Assembly: GCA_017983795.1 (NCBI GenBank)
Contig: JAGOAS010000020.1
Coordinates: 29,574-93,573 of the forward strand
Direction: 5' to 3'
From: Piscinibacter sp.
GTDB taxonomy: Bacteria > Pseudomonadota > Gammaproteobacteria > Burkholderiales > Burkholderiaceae_C
DNA length: 64,000 nucleotides
The position numbers and the translations under genes are program-made. The notes under the pieces were generated by a model. It saw nothing but the letters and a program-made list of their open reading frames with translations. It searched no databases and was not told where the DNA came from. Below are positions 24,095 to 32,962 of this stretch, piece by piece; within the stretch, counting starts at the first letter, position 1; every line of letters begins with the position of its first letter.

Positions 24095-24412
24095 GTGAGC
24101 TCCAAACCGCCTCCGCTCGTCCCGGACTCCATTGACCTGTCCGAGGCCCTGCGGCGCAGCGCACCGCTCACCCAGCTCCGCGCGCGATTGCAGGAATCCG
24201 CCGATCGCTTCGAGGCCATCCGCGGCGCGCTGCCGGGCGCGCTGGCCCGGCACGTGCGGCCGGGACCGGTCGACGAGGAAGGCTGGTCGCTGCTGGTGGC
24301 CAATGCCGCGGTGGCCGCCAAGCTGCGCCAGATCAAGCCTCACCTGGAAGGCCTGCTGAGGGAGCAGGGCTGGCAGGTTAGCTCAATCAGGATACGGGTT
24401 CAATCGAACTGA
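24095..24412 (+). CDS. dciA: DciA-like (DUF721) replicative helicase loader
   Basis: The 105-residue basic protein belongs to the DUF721 family. DUF721 includes DciA, the loader for the replicative helicase DnaB in bacteria that lack the phage-derived DnaC/DnaI. Visible family features are SEALRRSAPLTQLRARLQES, the central LLVANAAVAAKLRQIKPHLE and the terminal SIRIRVQSN. The start is taken as GTG 24095; a GTG at 24059 in the same frame would add twelve residues but would run into the M23 gene start. The family is clear; the DciA role is by homology. Confidence 0.78.
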   Translation: MSSKPPPLVPDSIDLSEALRRSAPLTQLRARLQESADRFEAIRGALPGALARHVRPGPVDEEGWSLLVANAAVAAKLRQIKPHLEGLLREQGWQVSSIRIRVQSN

Positions 24413-24475
24413 CAGGCGGTTGCACCGGTTGCCGCGGCGCTCGCGCGGAGCCCGCTGCGGCGTGACGCATGTCAC

Positions 24476-24551
24476 TGGTGCCGGCTTTCGGAATCGAACC
24501 GAAGACCTTCCGCTTACAAGGCGGGTGCTCTACCAACTGAGCTAAGCCGGC
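24476..24551 (-). tRNA. tRNA-Thr (anticodon TGT)
   Basis: The minus strand folds as a complete 76-nt tRNA. The 7-bp acceptor stem begins GCCGGCT. The D-arm is AGCTCAGTTGGTAGAGC. The anticodon stem CCGCC/GGCGG-like pairing surrounds loop CTTGTAA with anticodon TGT. The T-arm contains GGTTCGATTCC. Discriminator A and an encoded CCA end at 24476. TGT reads threonine ACA-type codons. It lies between dciA and sspB. No tandem tRNA accompanies it, and no integrated element is seen at its 3' end. Confidence 0.96.
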
Positions 24552-24588
24552 CGAAATGGCCTTCTCGCGCGGGCCAGTATAGGCCGCG

Positions 24589-25086
24589 CTACTTGATGCG
24601 CTTGAGCGAGGGCCGCCCGCCCGCGGGAGGCTCGGGCGGCTCGGGCGCTTCGTTCGGGCCTGCGCTGCCCTCGGCCGGGCCGGCCTCGGTCAGCGACAGG
24701 TGCGGGCCGCGCGGCGCCGGGCTGTCGCCGCCCGGCGCTGCGCCAGCACCCTCGCTCGGCACGGGGAAGGCCATGCCCTGGCCGTTCTCGCGCGCATAGA
24801 TCGCGATCACGTGGTCGATCGGCACGACGATCTCGCGCGCCACCCCGCCGAAGCGGGCCTTGAACTCGATGAACTCGTTGCCGAGCTTGAGGCCGCTGGT
24901 GGCCTCGAAGCCGACGTTGAGCACGATCTCGTTGTTCTTCACGTACTCGACCGGCACCTGCACCGACGCGTCGACGAACACCGCGACATACGGCGTGAAG
25001 CCGTTGTCGGTGCACCAGTCGTGCAGCGCCCGGATCAGGTAGGGGCGCGTCGACGAGCCGGTCGGCGCCGCAGGCGAGGTGCTCAT
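24589..25086 (-). CDS. sspB: ClpXP protease specificity-enhancing factor SspB
   Basis: The 165-residue adaptor delivers ssrA-tagged proteins to ClpXP. The N-terminal substrate-binding domain (residues 14-112; TRPYLIRALHDWCTDNGFTP, FKARFGGVAREIVVP) is followed by a Pro/Gly/Glu-rich linker and a C-terminal RPSLKRIK. That ending matches the ClpX-docking motif found at the end of E. coli SspB. The ATG at 25086 was chosen because it starts eight bases after the sspA stop. sspA-sspB is a conserved operon. Confidence 0.96.
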   Translation of the reverse strand: MSTSPAAPTGSSTRPYLIRALHDWCTDNGFTPYVAVFVDASVQVPVEYVKNNEIVLNVGFEATSGLKLGNEFIEFKARFGGVAREIVVPIDHVIAIYARENGQGMAFPVPSEGAGAAPGGDSPAPRGPHLSLTEAGPAEGSAGPNEAPEPPEPPAGGRPSLKRIK

Positions 25087-25094
25087 CGTGCGCC

Positions 25095-25706
25095 TTACTT
25101 GCGCATCACCTTCTCGGACGGCGTCAGCGCCTCGATGTAGGCCGGGCGCGAGAAGATGCGCTCGGCGTACTTCAGGAGCGGCACGGCGTTCTTCGACATG
25201 TCGATGCCGTAGTAGTCGAGGCGCCACAGCAGCGGCGCGATCGCGACGTCGAGCATCGAGAAGTCGTCGCCGAGCATGTACTTGTTCTTCAGGAAGATCG
25301 GCGCGAGCATGGTCAGGCGGTCGCGGATCTGCGCGCGCGCCTTCTCCAGCTGCTTGTCGGTCGGCTTGATGCCGCGCGACTCCAGGATATTCACGTTGGC
25401 GAACAGTTCCTTCTCGAAGTTGAAGAGGAACAGCCGCACGCGCGCACGCGCCACCGGATCGCCCGGCATCAGCTGCGGATGCGGGAAGCGCTCGTCGATG
25501 TACTCGTTGATGATGTGCGACTCGTACAGGATGAGGTCGCGCTCCACGAGGATGGGCACCTCGTTGTACGGATTCATCAGCGCGATGTCTTCGGGCTTGG
25601 CGAAGAGATCGACGTCGCGGATCTCGAAGTCCATGCCCTTCTCGAAGAGCACGAAGCGGCAGCGGTGCGAGTAAGGGCAGGTGGTTCCGGAATAAAGCAC
25701 CATCAT
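25095..25706 (-). CDS. sspA: Stringent starvation protein A (GST-fold, RNA polymerase-associated)
   Basis: The 203-residue protein has a thioredoxin-like N-terminal domain (MMVLYSGTTCPYSHRCRFVL) and an all-alpha glutathione S-transferase C-terminal domain. SspA binds RNA polymerase and supports stress and stationary-phase transcription. It lies downstream of the cytochrome bc1 operon (113-bp gap) and upstream of sspB, the usual betaproteobacterial order. Two consecutive ATG codons (25706 and 25703) are both possible starts. Confidence 0.94.
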   Translation of the reverse strand: MMVLYSGTTCPYSHRCRFVLFEKGMDFEIRDVDLFAKPEDIALMNPYNEVPILVERDLILYESHIINEYIDERFPHPQLMPGDPVARARVRLFLFNFEKELFANVNILESRGIKPTDKQLEKARAQIRDRLTMLAPIFLKNKYMLGDDFSMLDVAIAPLLWRLDYYGIDMSKNAVPLLKYAERIFSRPAYIEALTPSEKVMRK

Positions 25707-25819
25707 GGCGGTGTGCTCCTAGAGGCGTCGTAAAACACGAACGCAGTGGGCGCCGGGATCGGGCAGCACCACTGCGCTCGGATCCGCCGCCCGGGTGAGG
25801 ACGGCGGACGCGGAGACGG

Positions 25820-26587
25820 TCACTTCACGTCTTTCCAGTACGCGGCGTTCAGTCGCCAGGCGATCACGGTGAACAGGCCGAGGAAGATCAGCACCCACAC
25901 GCCGATGCGCACGCGCTGGCCGCGCGCCGGCTCGCCCATCCACTGCAGGTAGGCGACCAGATCGCCGACGGCGCTGTCGTAGTCCTGGGCCGACAGCTTG
26001 CCCGGCGTGAGCTGCTCGAAGCCCTCGAAGCGGTGCACGGTCTTGGCCGGATCGTGCGCGTCCTTCTCCTCGACGTACTTGGCGACGCGCTGGCCCTGCA
26101 GTTCCCACAGCACGTGCGGCATGGCCACGTCCGGGAAGACCAGGTTGTTCCAGCCGGTGGCCTTGGTGTCGTCGCGGTAGTAGCTGCGCAGGTAGGTGTA
26201 GAGGTAGTCGGCACCCGAGCCGCCGCTGCCGGCGCGCGAGCGCGCGATCACGGTGAGATCCGGCGGCGTGGCGCCGAACCACTCCTTGCCCTGCTTGGCG
26301 GTGATGGCCGCCTGCATGGTGTCGCCCACCTTGTCGGTGGCGAACAGCAGGTTGTCCTTGATCTGCTGCTCGGTCAGGCCGATGTCGCGCAGGCGGTTGT
26401 AGCGCATGTACGCGGCCGAGTGGCAGTTCAGGCAGTAGTTGACGAACAGCTTGGCGCCGTTCTGCAGCGCGCCCAGGTCGTTGGCCTTCTCCTGGGGGAA
26501 CTTGTCCCAGGCGGGGCCGCCTTCGTTGGCCAGCGCCGAGCCCGCGAGCCCGAGCGCCATCAGCAGGGAGAGGATGATCTTCTTCAT
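25820..26587 (-). CDS. petC: Cytochrome c1 subunit of the bc1 complex
   Basis: The 255-residue protein has a signal peptide (1-20), the haem-c site CLNCHS (near residues 52-57), the distal axial methionine region (LTVIARSRAG, PHVLWELQG), and a C-terminal membrane anchor (about 228-246, VLIFLGLFTVIAWRLNAAYW). It passes electrons from the Rieske protein to soluble cytochrome c on the periplasmic side of the membrane. It is the last gene of petABC, 20 bp after petB. Confidence 0.97.
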   Translation of the reverse strand: MKKIILSLLMALGLAGSALANEGGPAWDKFPQEKANDLGALQNGAKLFVNYCLNCHSAAYMRYNRLRDIGLTEQQIKDNLLFATDKVGDTMQAAITAKQGKEWFGATPPDLTVIARSRAGSGGSGADYLYTYLRSYYRDDTKATGWNNLVFPDVAMPHVLWELQGQRVAKYVEEKDAHDPAKTVHRFEGFEQLTPGKLSAQDYDSAVGDLVAYLQWMGEPARGQRVRIGVWVLIFLGLFTVIAWRLNAAYWKDVK

Positions 26588-26607
26588 GATGTTGTGTCCC
26601 GGGCGCG

Positions 26608-28011
26608 TCAGTGGGCAGCGAAGGTCACGCGGTCAGGCACCGGCTTGAATTCGCCGAGCCGGCTCCACCAGGGCATCAGCAGGAAGAAGCCGAAGTAGAA
26701 CAGCGTGCCGACCTGAGACACGTAGTTGCCGACTTCCGACGGCGCCTGCGAGCCCAGGTAACCCAGGATGAAGAAGAAGACGACGAACACGGCGTAGACG
26801 CCCTTGTGCCAGCCCGGGCGGTAGCGGATCGACTTCACCGGGCTCATGTCGAGCCAGGGCAGGAAGAACAGGATGATGACGGCGCCGCCCATCACCACCA
26901 CGCCCCAGAACTTGGCGTCGAAGAACTTCAGCAGGCCGATGGCGACCAGCGCGCCGACCAGCACGCCGATCTTGGCCATGCCGCCGAAGCGACCCTTGAG
27001 CACGGCCAGCACGGCGCCCAGCGCGACGATCGCCGCCAGCACGTTGACCATCAGGTCGGTGGTGGCGCGCAGCATCGAGTAGTACGGCGTGAAGTACCAC
27101 ACCGGGGCGATGTGCGCCGGCGTCTTCAGCGGGTCGGCCGGGATGAAGTTGTTGTACTCGAGGAAGTAGCCGCCGAACTCGGGCGCGAAGAACACGATCG
27201 CGGTGAAGGCGATCAGGAACACCGCCACGCCGAGGATGTCGTGCACCGTGTAGTACGGATGGAAGGGGATGCCGTCCAGCGGGATGCCGCGCGAGTCCTT
27301 CTTGGCCTTGATCTCGACGCCGTCCGGGTTGTTCGAGCCGACGTCGTGCAGCGCGAACAGGTGCGCCACCACCAGGCCGAGCAGCACCAGCGGCACGGCG
27401 ATGACGTGGAAGCTGAAGAAGCGGTTCAGCGTCGCGTCGCTCACCACGTAGTCGCCGCGGATCAGCAGCGCCAGGTCGGGACCGACGAAGGGAACGGCGG
27501 CGAACAGGTTCACGATCACCTGCGCGCCCCAGTAGCTCATCTGGCCCCAGGGCAGCAGGTAGCCCATGAAGGCCTCGGCCATCAGGCACAGGAAGATCGC
27601 GCAACCGAAGATCCACACCAGCTCGCGCGGCTTGCGGTAGCTGCCGTAGATCATGCCGCGCCACATGTGCAGGTACACGACGATGAAGAACGCGCTCGCG
27701 CCCGTCGAGTGCAGGTAGCGGATGATCCAGCCGCCCGGCACGTCGCGCATGATGTACTCGACCGACGCGAAGGCCTGCGCCGCGTCGGGCTTGTAGTGCA
27801 TCACGAGGAAGATGCCGGTGACGATCTGGATCACCAGCACCAGCATCGCCAGCGAGCCGAAGAAGTACCAGAAGTTGAAGTTCTTCGGCGCGTAGTACTC
27901 CGACATGTGCACGCGGTAGGCCGCGAATGCCGAAGGGAAGCGGTTCTCGAACCAGGTCGTCACCTTCTGGGCGACCGGTGCGTCGGCGGGGACTTCCTTG
28001 AAATCAGCCAT
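26608..28011 (-). CDS. petB: Cytochrome b subunit of the bc1 complex
   Basis: The 467-residue integral membrane subunit holds two b haems and the quinol oxidation and reduction sites. It has the full N- and C-terminal cytochrome b domains. Recognisable blocks are GGWIIRYLHSTGASAFF, YLLPWGQMSYWGAQV, the Qo-site PEWY equivalent reading PVWY in HIAPVWYFTPYYSMLR, and paired histidines in the second and fourth helices. It is 23 bp downstream of the Rieske gene. Quinol oxidised here is made by the Ubi enzymes encoded at the start of the window. Confidence 0.97.
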   Translation of the reverse strand: MADFKEVPADAPVAQKVTTWFENRFPSAFAAYRVHMSEYYAPKNFNFWYFFGSLAMLVLVIQIVTGIFLVMHYKPDAAQAFASVEYIMRDVPGGWIIRYLHSTGASAFFIVVYLHMWRGMIYGSYRKPRELVWIFGCAIFLCLMAEAFMGYLLPWGQMSYWGAQVIVNLFAAVPFVGPDLALLIRGDYVVSDATLNRFFSFHVIAVPLVLLGLVVAHLFALHDVGSNNPDGVEIKAKKDSRGIPLDGIPFHPYYTVHDILGVAVFLIAFTAIVFFAPEFGGYFLEYNNFIPADPLKTPAHIAPVWYFTPYYSMLRATTDLMVNVLAAIVALGAVLAVLKGRFGGMAKIGVLVGALVAIGLLKFFDAKFWGVVVMGGAVIILFFLPWLDMSPVKSIRYRPGWHKGVYAVFVVFFFILGYLGSQAPSEVGNYVSQVGTLFYFGFFLLMPWWSRLGEFKPVPDRVTFAAH

Positions 28012-28034
28012 GGTCGTCTCGATCCTGTCCTGGG

Positions 28035-28634
28035 TTAGGCCTTCTTGTCTTCACCGATCAGCAGTCGGGTGTCGGACAGGTACACGTGCGGCGGCACCTC
28101 GAGGTTGTCCGGCGCTGGCTTGTTCTTGAACACGCGGCCGGCCAGGTCGAAGGTGGAGCCGTGGCAGGGGCAGAGGAAGCCGCCCTGCCAGTCGTCCGGC
28201 AGCGAGGGCTGCGGGCCGGCCTGGAACTTGTCGGACGGCGAGCAGCCGAGGTGCGAGCAGATGCCCACCACCACCAGCACTTCCGGCTTGATCGAGCGCG
28301 CCTCGTTGCGCGCGTACTCGGGGGTCAGTTCGCCCGGGTTGCGCAGCGACTTCGGATCGGCCAGCTGGCCGTCGAGCTTGGGCAGCGTGGCGAGCTGCTC
28401 GGGCGTGCGCTTGATGATCCACACCGGCTTGCCGCGCCACTCCACGGTGAGCTTCTCGCCCGGCTTGAGGCCGCCGATGTCCACCTCGACGGCGGCACCC
28501 GCGGCGCGGGCTCGCTCGGAAGGCTGGAACGAACTGACGAAGGGCACGGCGGTAAAACCGACACCCACGGCGCCTGCGCATCCGGAGGCGATGAGCCAGG
28601 TGCGCTTGCCGTTGTCGACGGAACTGTCACTCAT
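28035..28634 (-). CDS. petA: Rieske iron-sulphur subunit of the bc1 complex
   Basis: The 199-residue protein has a twin-Lys/Arg N-terminus (GKRTW) before a single membrane helix (about residues 12-34), as expected for Tat-dependent Rieske proteins. The 2Fe-2S ligand motifs CSHLGCSP and CPCHGSTF are both intact. The start is ATG 28634 (MSDSSVDNGKRTW); the frame stays open twelve codons further, but those residues are not family-like. Export probably uses the TatABC system encoded at 34913-36477. Confidence 0.97.
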   Translation of the reverse strand: MSDSSVDNGKRTWLIASGCAGAVGVGFTAVPFVSSFQPSERARAAGAAVEVDIGGLKPGEKLTVEWRGKPVWIIKRTPEQLATLPKLDGQLADPKSLRNPGELTPEYARNEARSIKPEVLVVVGICSHLGCSPSDKFQAGPQPSLPDDWQGGFLCPCHGSTFDLAGRVFKNKPAPDNLEVPPHVYLSDTRLLIGEDKKA

Positions 28635-28810
28635 GGGGATCCTCTGGCGAGTCTTCGTTATCAGGGTCAACCCGGCATTCTAGCGGACGCGTCAAGGGGG
28701 TCCCGGCGCAACGCTGCTTCCTTGACTTCCCCGGCCGCGCGGCAATACTCCGGGGCGCCGCGCAGAAATGACGGCGACCCCTACACAAACGACTGCAGAG
28801 GAGTACCCCG

Positions 28811-29239
28811 ATGGGATTCGCTACCGAGTTCAAGGAATTCGCGATGAAGGGCAATGTCGTCGACCTCGCGGTCGGCGTCATCATCGGTGCGGCGTTCGGC
28901 AAGATCGTCGATTCGATCGTGAAGGATCTGATCATGCCGATCGTCGGGCGCGTGCTCGGCGGGCTCGACTTCTCGAACTACTTCGTCAAGCTGGCCGATC
29001 CGCCGGCCGGCTACAACGGCCCGATGACCTACGAGGCGCTCAGCAAGGCCGGCGTGCCGCTGTTCGCCTACGGCAACTTCATCACCGTGGCGATCAACTT
29101 CATCATCCTCGCCTTCATCATCTTCGTGATGGTCAAGCAGATCAACCGGCTGAAGAAGGAAGCCCCGCCCGAGGCGCCCGCCGCGCCGCCGGAAGACGTG
29201 GTGCTGCTGCGCGAGATCCGCGACGCGCTGAAGAAGTGA
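28811..29239 (+). CDS. mscL: Large-conductance mechanosensitive channel MscL
   Basis: The 142-residue protein matches MscL in length and sequence. It has the N-terminal amphipathic helix ([13 protein letters not shown]), pore helix [20 protein letters not shown], second membrane helix (about 76-98) and a charged C-terminal bundle ([12 protein letters not shown]). It opens under membrane tension to save cells from hypo-osmotic lysis. A strong ribosome site (GAGGAG) lies eight bases before the ATG. It is transcribed alone, divergently from petA. Confidence 0.97.
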   Translation: MGFATEFKEFAMKGNVVDLAVGVIIGAAFGKIVDSIVKDLIMPIVGRVLGGLDFSNYFVKLADPPAGYNGPMTYEALSKAGVPLFAYGNFITVAINFIILAFIIFVMVKQINRLKKEAPPEAPAAPPEDVVLLREIRDALKK

Positions 29240-29244
29240 GACGC

Positions 29245-29279
29245 GCGTTCCGCCCCGCTCTTGCGGCGTGACGGAACGC
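29245..29279 (+). terminator. Candidate hairpin terminator after mscL
   Basis: GCGTTCCG pairs with CGGAACGC across an inner CCGC/GCGG stem, starting five bases after the mscL stop. No T-run follows, so it may be a processing or Rho-assisted signal rather than a classical terminator. Confidence 0.4.
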
Positions 29280-29376
29280 ACACGCCGGGGCTTGGGTTTG
29301 GGCCCATACTCCGCGCACGTCTGCCCGGTGGCGTGAAGGGTGTCCGCGGCCGGGCGGCCGTGGATGCTCCGCCCCG

Positions 29377-31929
29377 ATGAACCTTCCCGACCCTCGCCAG
29401 AAAGCCGCCATCGATGCGGCCGTCAGCCTGATCAACAAGACCGCGGCCTCGGTGGCCGATCGCGTCTCCGATCTGCTGGGCACGCTCTCGCTGTCTGCCA
29501 CCAAGACCGCCGAGCGCGATGCGCTGCTCGCGGGCCAGTTCGACCTGCGCCGCAACATGGCGGCGTTCCACCTGACTTTCCGCGATCAGCTGCGTGACGG
29601 CATCGCGCGCGACCTGGCGCCGCGCGCCGACGGACGGCGCCGCCTCGAGGCGACCGACTGGCATTCGCTCAGCCTGGTCGACGACAACGAGGTCGAGCAG
29701 CGGCTCTATGCCGACCGCATCGGCGCGCAGATCATGCAGGAATGCGAATGGGAGCAGTCCGAGGTGGCCTCGCACCTGGCCTCGCTGCTGAACACCGCGC
29801 GCCGCGACGACGATCGCAACCCGCTGCGCCCGGCCGCGATCGGGCTGGCCACCTACCGTGCCATCGAGGCCGCGACGGCGGCCGCCGAGCCGCGCAAGCT
29901 GCTGGCGCGCGAGATGGGCTCGGCGATGGCCAAGGCGATGAAGCCCTGCTACGCCGACATCCTGCACGACCTGCAATCGCGCGGCGTGAAGCCGGCCAGC
30001 CTCAACGTGCGCTCGGGCGATGGCCCGGGCTTCCACCTGCCCGGCGTGAACTCCGGCTACGCGACGCTGCAGCACAGCGAGTACCGCTCCACCGGCGGCT
30101 TCGCACCCAGCAGCGGCTTCGGCACGGCCGACGTGCCGCCGGCGCCGCTGCGCGGCCCCGGGCTGGCCGGCCTGCCCGCGGGGGGCGGCGGCGCCGGTGG
30201 CGCCCCCGGTACGCTGACGCGCGCCGACCTGGGCGCGCGCGTGGCCTCGGCGCACGCCCAGGCCGACGTGCAGCTGATGGCGCTGCTGCGCCGCCTGAAC
30301 ACGCTGGCCAGCCGCCCCGGCGAACTCGATGCACCCGGCAGCGGCCTGCGCGGCGGCTACAGCAGCACCGGCCGCCCGGCCCTGGCCGGCCTCGCGCCCG
30401 AGCACCACGCGCCGCGCGGCGGCGCCGGCGCGGTGCCCTACGGCGACCGGCTCACCGGCCTCATGGCCGTCAACCTCATCCGCGCGCACCGCGAGGAGCT
30501 GGTGCAGGCGTCGAGCGGCAAGCTCGACCACATGGTGATCGACGTCGTCGGCAGCCTGTTCGACCAGATCCTGTCCGACCCGCGCGTGCCGCCGCAGATG
30601 GCGCGCCAGATCGCGCGCCTGCAGCTGCCCGTGCTGCGCGTGGCGATGAACGACGCCAGCTTCTTCTCGTCGCGGCGCCATCCGGTGCGCCGCTTCGTCA
30701 ACCGCATCGCCTCGCTGGCCTGCGCCTACGACGACTTCGCCGACGGGCCCGGCAAGGAGCTGCTCGACCGCATCCGCCAGCTGGTGCAGGAGATCGTCGA
30801 GGGCGACTTCGACCAGATCGCGCTGTATACCGACAAGCTCGCCGAGCTCGAGCAGTTCATCGCCGACCAGACCCAGGCCAAGGTGCAGCAGACGCCCGCC
30901 GCGGCCACGCTGGAGAGCAAGGAATCGGAGCTGCGCATCCAGCAGCGCTACATGCTGCAGCTGGTGGCCGCGCTCAAGCCGATCACGCTGCCGCCCTACC
31001 TGCGCGACTTCGTCTCGCAGGTGTGGAGCCAGGCGCTGGTGCTGGCGGTGCGGCGCGACGGCGCCGCGTCGGACCGCTACCAGCGCTACAAGCGCGCCGG
31101 CCGTGACCTGATCATGAGCGTGCAGCCCAAGGGCTCGCCGATGCTGCGCAAGAAGTTCCTGATGCAGCTGCCGCAGCTGATGAAGGATCTCAACGAGGGC
31201 ATGGCGCTGATCGGCTGGCCCGATCCGGCGCAGAAGGCCTTCTTCGCGCAGCTGCTGCCGGCGCACGCCGAATCGCTGAAGGCGGCGCCGCTGTCCGAAC
31301 TCGACCACAACCTGCTGGCCAAGCAGGTCGAGGGCGTCTTCAACACCACCATCCCGGGCATCGAGTCGCTGTCGGTGTCGGATGTGGTGCCCGAGGTCGA
31401 AAACGAGGTCATCGAGCGGCGCTTCACGCCCGAGGAGGCACGCCAGGTCGGCCTGATCGAGGAGAGCGCGGTCGACTGGTCGGGTACGGTCGACATCGAG
31501 ATCGAGCCCGGCGCCGACACGGGCGATGGCGGCGACACGCAGCCCGACGCGCTGCACAGCGGCCAGGATTCGCTGCCCAGCGATCTGGGCCTGGACATCA
31601 ACCTCGAGCTCACGCCCAGCGAACCGCCCGAGCCCTCGCGCGGCCCGCAGCTGATGGACCACATCAAGCTCGGCTTCGCCTACCAGATGCACCTGAAGGA
31701 CGAGTGGCAGAAGGTGCGCCTCACCTACGTCAGCCCGGGGCGCAGCTTCTTCGTCTTCTCGCGCGGCAAGAAGCACCAGGAGACCATCTCGATGACGGCG
31801 CGCATGCTCGCGCGCATGTGCGAGACCGGGCGCATGCGCGCCTTCGAGAACGCCTACCTGATCGAGCGCGCCACCGCGCGCGCGCGCAAGCAGCTCGCCG
31901 CGCTCAAGGCGGCGCCGACGAAGCACTGA
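29377..31929 (+). CDS. DUF1631 family protein
   Basis: The 850-residue cytoplasmic protein belongs to DUF1631, a family of large, mostly helical proteins common in beta- and gammaproteobacteria and sometimes mislabelled thymidine phosphorylase. Conserved pieces are FDLRRNMAAFHLTFRDQLRDG near the N-terminus, WHSLSLVDDNEVEQRL, HPVRRFVNRIASLACAYDDF (about 430-450) and a C-terminal PilZ-like segment (KLGFAYQMHLKDEWQKVRLT). A variable Gly/Pro/Ala-rich linker covers about 215-290. The C-terminal segment hints at cyclic di-GMP or envelope signalling, but no function is established. Its 3' end overlaps pdxA by 26 bp. Confidence 0.88.
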   Translation: MNLPDPRQKAAIDAAVSLINKTAASVADRVSDLLGTLSLSATKTAERDALLAGQFDLRRNMAAFHLTFRDQLRDGIARDLAPRADGRRRLEATDWHSLSLVDDNEVEQRLYADRIGAQIMQECEWEQSEVASHLASLLNTARRDDDRNPLRPAAIGLATYRAIEAATAAAEPRKLLAREMGSAMAKAMKPCYADILHDLQSRGVKPASLNVRSGDGPGFHLPGVNSGYATLQHSEYRSTGGFAPSSGFGTADVPPAPLRGPGLAGLPAGGGGAGGAPGTLTRADLGARVASAHAQADVQLMALLRRLNTLASRPGELDAPGSGLRGGYSSTGRPALAGLAPEHHAPRGGAGAVPYGDRLTGLMAVNLIRAHREELVQASSGKLDHMVIDVVGSLFDQILSDPRVPPQMARQIARLQLPVLRVAMNDASFFSSRRHPVRRFVNRIASLACAYDDFADGPGKELLDRIRQLVQEIVEGDFDQIALYTDKLAELEQFIADQTQAKVQQTPAAATLESKESELRIQQRYMLQLVAALKPITLPPYLRDFVSQVWSQALVLAVRRDGAASDRYQRYKRAGRDLIMSVQPKGSPMLRKKFLMQLPQLMKDLNEGMALIGWPDPAQKAFFAQLLPAHAESLKAAPLSELDHNLLAKQVEGVFNTTIPGIESLSVSDVVPEVENEVIERRFTPEEARQVGLIEESAVDWSGTVDIEIEPGADTGDGGDTQPDALHSGQDSLPSDLGLDINLELTPSEPPEPSRGPQLMDHIKLGFAYQMHLKDEWQKVRLTYVSPGRSFFVFSRGKKHQETISMTARMLARMCETGRMRAFENAYLIERATARARKQLAALKAAPTKH

Positions 31930-32962
31930 CGCCTGCAACGAGCCGGCGCGCCATGCGCACGGCGGCCGCGAGGCTCGAAGCATCCGCGCGCCCGCTGCCG
32001 GCGATGTCGAAGGCGGTACCGTGGTCGGGGCTGGTGCGCACGAAGGGCAGGCCCAGCGTCACGTTCACGCCCTGCTCCACGCCCAGGTATTTCACCGGGA
32101 TCAGGCCGTGGTCGTGCGTCATCGCGATCACGATGTCGAACTCGCCCGGGTGCGCCGGCGGCGCGTGGCGCGCGCGCATGAACACCGTGTCGGGCGCATA
32201 GGGGCCGCTGGCGGCGATGCCCTCGGCGCGCGCCGCGGCGATCGCCGGGGCGATGATGCGGATCTCCTCGTCGCCGAACAGCCCGCCCTCGCCGGCATGC
32301 GGGTTGAGCCCGGCCACGGCGATGCGCGGCGCCGGCTGGCCCCAGCGCGCCGACGCTGCGTGCGCGATGCGGAGGGTCTCCAGCACCGCGTCGAACGTGA
32401 CGCCCTCGATGGCGCGGCGCAGCGACACATGGATGGTCACCAGCACCGTGCGCAGCTCCTCGTTGGCCAGCATCATGCGCACCGGCGGCGGCGCGCCGCC
32501 ATCGGTGGCGAGCGCCTGCAGCATCTCGGTGTGGCCCGGGAAGGCGATGCCGGCAGCGGCCAGCGCCTCCTTGTGGATCGGCGCCGTCACGATGCCGGCC
32601 GCTTCGCCGCCACGCACCAGCGCCACGGCCTGCGCTATGCAGCGCGCCGCGGCGGCGCCGGCGCGTGCGTCGATGCGGCCGAGCGGCGCATCGAGCAGAT
32701 CGGCCGGCAGGCCCTGCGCTTGCAGCACCGGCAGACACAGTGGCGGCACCTGCCAGGCATCGGCTGCACGCTCGACTTCGGCGACCGCCAGCAGGCCGCC
32801 CGTGAGCCGCGCGGCGCGGCGCATCACGCCGACATCGCCGAGCACCACGCAGCCGCGCGCCGCGTCGCTGCGGAACAGGCGGGCGATGATCTCCGGGCCG
32901 ACGCCGCATGCATCGCCCATCGTGATCAGCAGCGGCAGCGCGCTGTCCATCGCGGCGCTCAT
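31904..32962 (-). CDS. pdxA: 4-Hydroxythreonine-4-phosphate dehydrogenase PdxA
   Basis: The 352-residue enzyme oxidises 4-phosphohydroxy-threonine in the DXP-dependent pyridoxal phosphate pathway. Family signatures are ITMGDACGVGPEI near the N-terminus (most PdxA read GDPxGIGPE; here the proline is alanine and the next residue cysteine), the metal histidine in PGHTEM, TAPIHKEAL, GLNPHAGE and PDHGTAFDIAG. The ATG at 32962 forms an ATGA overlap with the upstream gene; MDSALP (32950) is an alternative start. It is co-transcribed with the Nif3-like gene. Confidence 0.94.
   Translation of the reverse strand: MSAAMDSALPLLITMGDACGVGPEIIARLFRSDAARGCVVLGDVGVMRRAARLTGGLLAVAEVERAADAWQVPPLCLPVLQAQGLPADLLDAPLGRIDARAGAAAARCIAQAVALVRGGEAAGIVTAPIHKEALAAAGIAFPGHTEMLQALATDGGAPPPVRMMLANEELRTVLVTIHVSLRRAIEGVTFDAVLETLRIAHAASARWGQPAPRIAVAGLNPHAGEGGLFGDEEIRIIAPAIAAARAEGIAASGPYAPDTVFMRARHAPPAHPGEFDIVIAMTHDHGLIPVKYLGVEQGVNVTLGLPFVRTSPDHGTAFDIAGSGRADASSLAAAVRMARRLVAGVSASSAPP

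Noticed and set aside
24476-24551. tRNA-Thr as an attachment site of an integrated island
   Set aside because: Both flanks are core genes (dciA, sspB), with no integrase and no repeat of the tRNA 3' end nearby.
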